Positions 5,158-10,603 of a DNA stretch of 10,603 nt are shown here, piece after piece. Each line of letters opens with the position of its first letter. Position 1 is the first letter of the stretch. A program made the translations under genes and the position numbers. Under the pieces are notes generated by a model. The model searched no databases, was not told the DNA's origin, and worked only from the letters and a program-made list of their open reading frames with translations. Origin of the DNA: an uncultured Oscillospiraceae bacterium (GTDB taxonomy: Bacteria > Bacillota > Clostridia > Oscillospirales > Oscillospiraceae); the NCBI GenBank assembly GCA_934561515.1, contig CAKTGM010000044.1:1-10603 (forward strand). Direction: 5' to 3'.

Positions 5158-6729
5158 ATGGAAATGATTCATCCCACCCACGATCCTCGACATATGCAGG
5201 TAGTGGTGCTGGATGGCGACGATTTCACCATTGAAGAGGTTGTCGCCGTTGCTCGTTACCACGCAAAAGTCGAGTTTGCTCCCGAGTTCATCGAGCGAGT
5301 GAACAAGTCCCGCGCTATCATTGATCGCTTTGTTGCAGAAGATCGTCCCGTCTACGGCGTAACGACCGGCTTCGGTGACAATGTAACCAAGCGCGTGACT
5401 CCGGAAGACGCCGCCCTCCTGCAGCTCAACATCGCGCGTTCCCACGCCGTTTCCGTAGGCGAACCGCTGAAGGAAGAGCAGGTACGTGCTATCCAGATCG
5501 CTCAAATCAACAACAGCGGCCGTGGTGTTTCCGGCGTTTCGATCGAATTGCTCGAAGCGATCCGCGACCTGCTCAATCACAATGTCACGCCCTTTGTTCC
5601 CGGCGAAGGCGTTGTCGGCGCACTGTCCACCGAGGGACAGACGACGCTGCCGCTGATCGGCGAAGGCAAGGCCTTCTATCAGGGCAAGCTGATGAGCGGT
5701 GCCGAGGCTCTCTCCGCCGCCGGCCTCAAGCCTTATCAGCTCAAGTCCAAGGAAGGGCTGTCACTGCTCAACGGCACGCCGGGTGCAACCGGTCTCGCCT
5801 GTCTTGCGACCTATGACGCCATGGAAGCTACCAAGGCCTCCGAGATCATGGCCGCATTCTCTTATGAGACCAACAAGGGCAACATCAAGCACCTCGATCC
5901 TCGCCTGCACAGCGTAAAGAACCATTCCGAGCAGCAGGAAAGTGCCGAGAACATTCTCAATCTGCTCAAGGGCAGCGAGATTTCCCAGAAATATGAGGGC
6001 TACCGTATGCAGGACGCCTATTCCCTGCGCTGTGTGGCACAGATGATGGGCGGAACCAAGCGTGCCATCAAGGAAGCCTACATTTCCGTGACGGAGGAGC
6101 TGAACTCCTGCTCTGACAATCCGGTCATCTATCCCACCGGCGACGGCGATGGCGTAGCTCTCATGGGCGGCAACTTCGACCGCGCCTATCTCTGCATCCA
6201 CATGGATGCGCTCTGCATTGCCATGACTCACCTCGGCAAGCTGGTTGAGCGCCGCACGGACCGCCTGACCAACCGCCATTTCAGCGACTATCCCCCCTTC
6301 CTGGTAAAAAATCCGGGCCTCAACAGCGGCTTTATGATCACGCAGTACACCTCCGCCGGCCTTGTTGCTGAAATGAAGGTCCTCTCCCATCCTGTTTCGG
6401 TCGATTCCATTCCGACCTCCGCCAACCAGGAGGACCCCGTTTCCTTTGGCTTCTACGCCAGCCGCAAGGCATGTGAGGTTGCGAAAAAGCTCGAATATCT
6501 CAACGCCATCGAGCTGATGACACAGGTACAGGCGATGGACTTCATGGAGGAAGGCGAGCTGAAGCATTCCCCGGTCATTCAGGCCGTGTATGACCTCGTG
6601 CGCGCCAAGGTTCCCACGGTGGAAAAGGACCGCCATTTCTATCCCGATATCATGGACATCAACGAGCTGCTCGTCTCCGGCAAGGTCATCGACTGCGCCG
6701 AAGAAATCTCCGGCAAGCTGAAGTTCTGA
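5158..6729 (+). CDS. HAL/PAL-fold lyase lacking the MIO-forming Ala-Ser-Gly triad (histidine ammonia-lyase homologue)
   Basis: The 523-residue product is collinear with histidine ammonia-lyase (about 510 residues). Family motifs in order are VYGVTTGFG (66-73, with Y66), ARSHAVSVGEPL (H96), KEGLSLLNGT (N205), QDAYSLRC (Y288, R291), SDNPVIY, GGNFD (F340), FLVKNPGLNSGFM and PTSANQEDPVS (E425). These match the binding and acid/base residues of bacterial HAL. The key exception is residues 151-168. HALs have GSVGASGDLAPL there, and Ala-Ser-Gly cyclises to the electrophile MIO. Here the stretch reads VVGALSTEGQTTLPLIGEG, with Ala-Leu-Ser at 155-157 and about three residues fewer. MIO cannot form, so ordinary ammonia elimination from histidine is doubtful. 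I recall that ergothionase of Treponema denticola shares this fold and works without MIO, eliminating trimethylamine; this could be such an enzyme or one for another N-substituted amino acid. It is first in its operon; no hutU, hutI or hutG is nearby. The family call is secure; the substrate is unknown. Confidence 0.9.
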   Translation: MEMIHPTHDPRHMQVVVLDGDDFTIEEVVAVARYHAKVEFAPEFIERVNKSRAIIDRFVAEDRPVYGVTTGFGDNVTKRVTPEDAALLQLNIARSHAVSVGEPLKEEQVRAIQIAQINNSGRGVSGVSIELLEAIRDLLNHNVTPFVPGEGVVGALSTEGQTTLPLIGEGKAFYQGKLMSGAEALSAAGLKPYQLKSKEGLSLLNGTPGATGLACLATYDAMEATKASEIMAAFSYETNKGNIKHLDPRLHSVKNHSEQQESAENILNLLKGSEISQKYEGYRMQDAYSLRCVAQMMGGTKRAIKEAYISVTEELNSCSDNPVIYPTGDGDGVALMGGNFDRAYLCIHMDALCIAMTHLGKLVERRTDRLTNRHFSDYPPFLVKNPGLNSGFMITQYTSAGLVAEMKVLSHPVSVDSIPTSANQEDPVSFGFYASRKACEVAKKLEYLNAIELMTQVQAMDFMEEGELKHSPVIQAVYDLVRAKVPTVEKDRHFYPDIMDINELLVSGKVIDCAEEISGKLKF

Positions 6730-6771
6730 TTCGCCGCTTTAACTGAAAAAAACAAAAAAGGGAGGAACCCC

Positions 6772-7788
6772 ATGGAAAACGGAAACATTTTAGTTCTCAG
6801 CGAGCGCCAGATCATGTCTGTTCTGGATATGCCTGCGGCGCTGGAAAGCGTGGAGACCTCTCTGCGCGAAATTGCCGAGGGGCGCTGCATCAATCCCATG
6901 AAGCTCCATATGTCTCTGCGTCCCGGAATTCAGGGGTATTTAAACTCAATGCCTTCTTGCCTCCTTGCGCAGGATGTCATGGGAGCAAAGCTTGTCAGCG
7001 TCTATAAGGACAACGCCAAAAACTTCGGCCTGCCTGTGACGATGGGCACAATCGTCCTCCATCACCCGGAGAGCGGTCTTCCCTTTGCTGTGCTCGGCGG
7101 AACGTATATCACCGCCCTGCGCACCGGAGCGGCGGCCGGTGTGGGCGCAAAATACCTTGCGCGCAAGGATTCCCACGTTCTGCTGCAGATCGGCGCAGGC
7201 GCGCAGGGACGAATGGGCGCTGAGGCAATTCTCTGCGCAATGGGCACCGTGGATGAACTGCGCGTGGCAGACATATCGCCGGATGCGCTCAAGTCTTTTG
7301 CAGAGGAAATGCAGGAAAAATTTCCGCAGGTGCGCATCGTCCCTTACACCGATTACCGCAAGGCCATCCCTGGTGCGCAGATCATCTGCGCCGGCACGAC
7401 CTCTCCCCAGCCTTTGCTGCGCGGGATGCCGCTTGACAAGGGCGTCACCGTCCTGCTGATCGCCGAGCTTGTAGACGACAGCGATCTGCGGTGGTATGAT
7501 CGCTGCATCATGGACTTCCCCGAGTGCTTCTGCGACCGGATCAACGATGATCTGCGCGGCTGGTCTGCGCGCACGGGCAGCCCCTTTGAGGAGATTCGCC
7601 TCGAAACCTGCAGCGCGTCTCTCGGCGAGGTGATCGCCGGAAAGAAGCCCGGTCGCAGCAGCGACGATGAGCGCATCGTTGTCGGCTACGTCGGCGTCGG
7701 CGCCGAAGATGTCCTGACGGCCAAGGTTGCCTATGACCGCGCGATGGCAAAGGGTATCGGCACGCTCGTTGACTTTTCCAACGCCTAA
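6772..7788 (+). CDS. Ornithine cyclodeaminase/mu-crystallin-family protein with an atypical active site
   Basis: The 338-residue protein starts 43 bp after the lyase with GGAGG 6 nt before the ATG, so the two are surely co-transcribed. It has the length and order of the family: a substrate domain with GAKLVSVYKDN (K73) and GLPVTMGTIVLHHPESGLPF, the 'TALRTGA' segment (R117), a Rossmann fold with GAGAQG (141-146) and an adenine-ribose acidic residue in ADIS (D168), and the C-terminal return GYVGVGAEDVLTAKVAYDRA. Members include ornithine cyclodeaminase, ketimine reductases, alanine dehydrogenases and SbnB, all handling imines with NAD(P). In classical ornithine cyclodeaminase the segment 'GADxPGKxEL' carries the catalytic Asp; here it reads IAELVDDSDL (230-239), without the Asp-Pro-Gly-Lys pattern. 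The residue equivalent to Arg45 appears to be K44. Ornithine cyclodeaminase activity is therefore unlikely; oxidation or reduction of a secondary amine or imine is more plausible. Confidence 0.87.
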   Translation: MENGNILVLSERQIMSVLDMPAALESVETSLREIAEGRCINPMKLHMSLRPGIQGYLNSMPSCLLAQDVMGAKLVSVYKDNAKNFGLPVTMGTIVLHHPESGLPFAVLGGTYITALRTGAAAGVGAKYLARKDSHVLLQIGAGAQGRMGAEAILCAMGTVDELRVADISPDALKSFAEEMQEKFPQVRIVPYTDYRKAIPGAQIICAGTTSPQPLLRGMPLDKGVTVLLIAELVDDSDLRWYDRCIMDFPECFCDRINDDLRGWSARTGSPFEEIRLETCSASLGEVIAGKKPGRSSDDERIVVGYVGVGAEDVLTAKVAYDRAMAKGIGTLVDFSNA

Positions 7789-7806
7789 CGTTTCTCCTGC
7801 CCGTAC

Positions 7807-7819
7807 TCAGAAGCTGTTT
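7807..7819 (+). repeat. 13-bp repeat, left copy, upstream of the symporter gene
   Basis: TCAGAAGCTGTTT in the 113-bp gap before the symporter gene occurs as its exact reverse complement at 9316-9328, just after the symporter. No other feature was seen in this gap besides the ribosome binding site of the symporter. Confidence 0.5.
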
Positions 7820-7901
7820 TATCCCCGTAACTGTATACGATCCCCCTTGCTTCAATGGCATACTCCGCCACAGAAATTGTGTAATATTTAAGGAGGAAAA
7901 C

Positions 7902-9305
7902 ATGAGTAAAACCGTATTGATCATTTTGAGTACCGTTTTGGTTCTCGGTCTCACGCTTCTTATCACAAACATCCTCAGCAGAAGAAAGAAAACCGATCTG
8001 GCCGACTGGGAGGTCGGCGGTCGTGATCTCCCGTACTACGTTGTCATCGGCACTCAGTTTGCCACCGCAATGGGCGGCGGCGTTCTGGTCGGCCATGTCG
8101 GCAACGCCTATAACTTCGGCTTGTCCATTCTGTTCTATGGCGTGTTCAGCTCTTCCACGCTGCTGTTCATCGCGCTGATTGCAAAATGGCTGCGCCGCAA
8201 CAACTTTGTCACCGTGCCTGACGTTGTGCAGTCGTTCCGCGGCCGCAACAAGGCCATCAGTATTTTTGCCGGTGTGATGTCCGCCGTCATTCCCTTTGGC
8301 TGGTGCATCTCCAACCTCAGCGCCTTCGCTAAGCTCTACACCCGCATGACCGGCATTCCCATGAATGTGCTGATTACTTGTCTTGCAATTGCCTGCATCG
8401 CCTTCGTTCTCCCCGCAGGCCTCAAGACCGTTGCCTGGACGGACTTTATCTTCGGCATTGTCATTGTCATTGGCGGTGTGTTCGTCACAATGAAGAGCCT
8501 TGATATGGCGGGCGGTTTTTCCAACGTCGTTGAGGCCTGCCCCCCTGAGATCATGAGCTTCCCGAAGGGCCTCTTTGCAGTCGGCGGATTCACTCTGCTC
8601 AGCTGGTTCCTCTCCCTCGTTCCCGGCGGTATCACCAACCAGATGTATTTCCAGCGCGTCTTCGCCATCCGCGACGAAAAGCGCATTGTGCCCACGCTGC
8701 TGATCTCTGTTGTTCTGGTGTTCCTTACTGATGTGTGGGCCTTCTTCATGGGCACCTCTATCCGCGCGCAGAATCCGGACCTTGCCGGCGAAATGGCGAC
8801 CGGCTGGCTGCTTGACCAGCTTCCCATCTGGTTTATCGTCATCTTCGCAGGCATGATCACCTGCACCATTCTCTCGACCATCAGCTCCGGCATCCAGAGC
8901 ACGGTCGTCAACATCACTCGCGACTGCTACGGCGCGCTCAATCCCGAGGCAGCCAAGGACGGCGCCAAGATGATGAGAGTCTCCCGTACGCTGACGGTCA
9001 TTCTGATTGCCTTTGCCGCAATCAGCGCCATGTTCATCCCCAGCGTGCTCAACACGCTCGTCTATACTTACTCCTATTCCGCAGCCTCTATGCTGATGCC
9101 GGTCTACGGCGCTTATATCTTCCGCAAGAAGGATTTCTGCACCAATCAGGGCATCCTTGCCTCCATGGTCGGCGGCACCGTCGTGTGCATCATCTGCCAG
9201 ATCATCGGCACGCCCATTCCGTTCGTTGCCTACGGTCTGGTCGCCTCGATCATCTGCTTCTTCGTTGTCGGCTATCTCACCCGCACTCCGGTCAAGGCAG
9301 ACTAA
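7902..9305 (+). CDS. Sodium:solute symporter (SSS family)
   Basis: The 467-residue membrane protein has about 13 predicted helices and the hallmarks of the SSS/SLC5 family. These are 'WEVGGRDLPYYVVIGTQFAT' with a glycine-rich stretch (MGGGVLVGHVGNAY, 56-70) in helix 1-2, the 'AGLKTVAWTDFIFG' segment (172-185) corresponding to the family's GGL-x-A-V-x-x-T-D motif, 'NQMYFQRVFAIRDEK' (246-260), and the helix 'STISSGIQSTVVNITRD' (325-341) whose Ser/Thr residues provide the Na2 sodium site. Such proteins import proline, pantothenate, sugars, sialic acid or short organic acids with sodium; the substrate here is not deducible. AAGGAGG stands 5-6 nt before the ATG. The 113-nt gap after the cyclodeaminase homologue contains no clear promoter or terminator, so the gene probably belongs to the lyase transcript. 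It most likely imports the pathway substrate. Confidence 0.92.
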   Translation: MSKTVLIILSTVLVLGLTLLITNILSRRKKTDLADWEVGGRDLPYYVVIGTQFATAMGGGVLVGHVGNAYNFGLSILFYGVFSSSTLLFIALIAKWLRRNNFVTVPDVVQSFRGRNKAISIFAGVMSAVIPFGWCISNLSAFAKLYTRMTGIPMNVLITCLAIACIAFVLPAGLKTVAWTDFIFGIVIVIGGVFVTMKSLDMAGGFSNVVEACPPEIMSFPKGLFAVGGFTLLSWFLSLVPGGITNQMYFQRVFAIRDEKRIVPTLLISVVLVFLTDVWAFFMGTSIRAQNPDLAGEMATGWLLDQLPIWFIVIFAGMITCTILSTISSGIQSTVVNITRDCYGALNPEAAKDGAKMMRVSRTLTVILIAFAAISAMFIPSVLNTLVYTYSYSAASMLMPVYGAYIFRKKDFCTNQGILASMVGGTVVCIICQIIGTPIPFVAYGLVASIICFFVVGYLTRTPVKAD

Positions 9306-9315
9306 TTCCCTCAGG

Positions 9316-9328
9316 AAACAGCTTCTGA
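9316..9328 (-). repeat. 13-bp repeat, right copy, downstream of the symporter gene
   Basis: AAACAGCTTCTGA is the exact reverse complement of 7807-7819. Identity stops at both edges of the 13 bp. The copy lies 10 nt after the symporter stop codon and 30 nt before the terminator stem. Confidence 0.5.
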
Positions 9329-9358
9329 CGAATCATCGATTTTTTCATCTCTCTCATG

Positions 9359-9406
9359 GCAGGGGGGAGAGGCAGCTGGGTACTGCCTCTCCCCCCTGCT
9401 CTTTTA
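9359..9406 (+). terminator. Strong intrinsic terminator or attenuator after the symporter gene
   Basis: A perfect 17-bp GC-rich stem (gcaggggggagaggcag with ctgcctctcccccctgc, 9359-9375 and 9383-9399) has a 7-nt loop (ctgggta) and is followed by TCTTTT. It should stop most transcription, yet the next gene lies 50 nt beyond in the same direction with no clear promoter in between. Confidence 0.9.
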
Positions 9407-9455
9407 AATCGCCAGATTTTACAACATTCAACGCCTGAAAAAGAAAGGACTACGT

Positions 9456-10529
9456 ATGAAAGAACATTGGGCCATCATCGGCGGCGGAAACGGCGGGCAG
9501 GCATTTGCCGCTTACCTCTCAATGGAAGGTCTCGATATCACTCTTTATGATATCTTTCCTCAGACGGTAGACGCTATCAACAAACAGGGCGGCATTCATC
9601 TTGACGGCAGCGCAAAGAACTCCGGCTTCGGCAAGATTCTCTTTGCGAGCACTGATATGGAAAAGGTCATCAGCAACGCCTCTGTCATCCTCGTCGTGCT
9701 CCCCTCGATCTACCACAACAGCATTGCACAGAAAATCGCTCCGCTGCTCAAGGACGGTCAAATTGTGATTCTGAATCCCATCACTCCGCTCGGTACGATT
9801 GACTTTCAGAATACGCTGACGCAAAGCGGCTGCACAGCAGACATCGTGCTCGCCGGCACCAACACGCTGCTGTTCGCCTGCCGCGCCGTACAGCCCGGAC
9901 ACGTGCACGTAAGCGGGCAGAAAAAGGACATTCTCATCTCGGCATATCCCAGCAGAAAGAACAGCGTCGTTCTTGCTGCGATTCAGCGTTACCTCCCCGA
10001 ATACAGGATGGCTCCTGACATTTTGATGGTTTCTTTGGACAATCTCAATTTCGAATTTCATCCGGGTCCAACCCTTTTGTACACGGCAATGATCGAAAAC
10101 GGGATTGACTTTGAATACTACTCCGACTTTACACCCAGTCAGGCACGCTTGATTGAAGCAATCGATCAGGAGCGACTTGCCCTCTGCCGAGCATACGGAG
10201 TTAAGGTGCGCGATGTTGCGCAGACCTTCCATGACGAGTACGGGTACGAGGGTACGTTGTATGAGATGATCAAGCACGCCGATGTCTACAAGGGAATCAA
10301 GGGCCCCAGCGCCTTGAACAGCCGCTTTTTGACAGAAGACATTCCCTACTCCCTGCGCGCCATACAAACTCTTGCTCAAATCGCCAACATTCCCACGCCG
10401 GCAATCGACACCGTCGTGAACCTTGCCTACATTCTTCTGGGCGATGATCTGGATGAGGGCAGAACACTCTCCCAACTCGGTTTCAACAGCAGCACAACCG
10501 TCAGCGACCTGCTGGAACTCTGCCGATAA
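9456..10529 (+). CDS. NAD(P)-dependent octopine/opine dehydrogenase-family protein
   Basis: The 357-residue protein has the two domains of the opine dehydrogenase family. A Rossmann domain starts with WAIIGGGNGGQAFAAYLSME (dinucleotide loop G9-G14) and ends its second strand with YDIFP. The C-terminal octopine-dehydrogenase domain contains DNLNFEFHPGPTLLYTAMIE. N198 and H202 fall at the positions of the substrate Asn and catalytic His of Arthrobacter CENDH, and D295 in 'RFLTEDIPYSL' matches its partner Asp. Family enzymes reductively couple an amino acid with a 2-oxo acid, or oxidatively split the resulting N-carboxyalkyl amino acid. The ribosome binding site AAAGGA is 6 nt from the ATG. The gene follows a strong terminator, so it is expressed by read-through or regulated attenuation, or from a promoter I cannot recognise. 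In this operon either direction fits: making an opine, or degrading one imported by the symporter. Family certain, substrate unknown. Confidence 0.9.
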   Translation: MKEHWAIIGGGNGGQAFAAYLSMEGLDITLYDIFPQTVDAINKQGGIHLDGSAKNSGFGKILFASTDMEKVISNASVILVVLPSIYHNSIAQKIAPLLKDGQIVILNPITPLGTIDFQNTLTQSGCTADIVLAGTNTLLFACRAVQPGHVHVSGQKKDILISAYPSRKNSVVLAAIQRYLPEYRMAPDILMVSLDNLNFEFHPGPTLLYTAMIENGIDFEYYSDFTPSQARLIEAIDQERLALCRAYGVKVRDVAQTFHDEYGYEGTLYEMIKHADVYKGIKGPSALNSRFLTEDIPYSLRAIQTLAQIANIPTPAIDTVVNLAYILLGDDLDEGRTLSQLGFNSSTTVSDLLELCR

Positions 10530-10603
10530 TGCTCATGTACGGTAAGGAAGCAAGCAACCGAAAACAAGAGATAGACCGCCAGCACTACACTATTCCGAAC
10601 CAA

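Noticed and set aside
5158..6729. Classical histidine utilisation (hut) operon
   Set aside because: The MIO triad is missing and no urocanase, imidazolonepropionase or formiminoglutamase gene is present; the neighbours are unrelated to the hut pathway.
10535..10603. Plus-strand frame starting MYGKEASNRKQEIDRQHYTI and running off the window
   Set aside because: No ribosome binding site stands before the ATG and only 23 codons are visible, so a gene cannot be supported.
1..10603. CRISPR array, tRNA or rRNA genes, phage or toxin-antitoxin modules
   Set aside because: No spaced direct repeats, cloverleaf or rRNA-like sequence, or phage or toxin families were recognised on either strand.

Overview
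The window looks like a chromosomal segment of a Bacillota (Firmicutes), most likely Clostridia. The genes carry AGGAGG-type ribosome binding sites, the sigma-A promoters are close to consensus with 17-18 bp spacers, and there are intrinsic terminators. The protein families (MurR/RpiR, EamA, SSS, opine dehydrogenase) fit that group. Species cannot be read from the sequence. No rRNA, tRNA or CRISPR array was seen.

The left third (about 1-2850) is eroded accessory DNA. It holds the first codons of a probable TetR-family regulator leaving the window on the minus strand, a 59-codon ORF that may be a gene fragment, and a full-length DDE transposase of the IS4/IS5/IS1182 type with a complete Y-(2)-R-(3)-E-(6)-K signature. 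Next comes a LysR-family regulator broken by a deletion/frameshift in the helix-turn-helix, an in-frame TGA and a second frameshift.

The right two thirds (3123-10529) is one coherent metabolic locus. On the minus strand lie an EamA/DMT transporter and a MurR/RpiR-family regulator, separated by a perfect hairpin terminator and an eamA-specific promoter. Diverging on the plus strand are a histidine ammonia-lyase-fold protein, an ornithine cyclodeaminase/mu-crystallin-family protein, a sodium:solute symporter (SSS) and an octopine/opine dehydrogenase-family protein. A perfect 17-bp terminator stem sits between the symporter and the opine dehydrogenase.

Two points make the locus unusual. The lyase keeps the substrate-binding residues of the HAL family but lacks the Ala-Ser-Gly triad that forms the MIO cofactor; Ala-Leu-Ser stands there instead. 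The cyclodeaminase homologue also lacks the usual catalytic Asp/GK segment. No hutU, hutI or hutG is present, so this is not a histidine utilisation operon. My inference is that the symporter imports an amino-acid-like compound, possibly an N-substituted one (opine, betaine or Amadori type). The lyase would eliminate an amine from it, and the two NAD(P)-dependent imine-forming enzymes would process the carbon-nitrogen skeleton. EamA may move a related solute. A shared dyad motif centred on TGATGAA lies at the rpiR -35, in the lyase leader and at the eamA transcription start, suggesting that the RpiR protein controls all three units.
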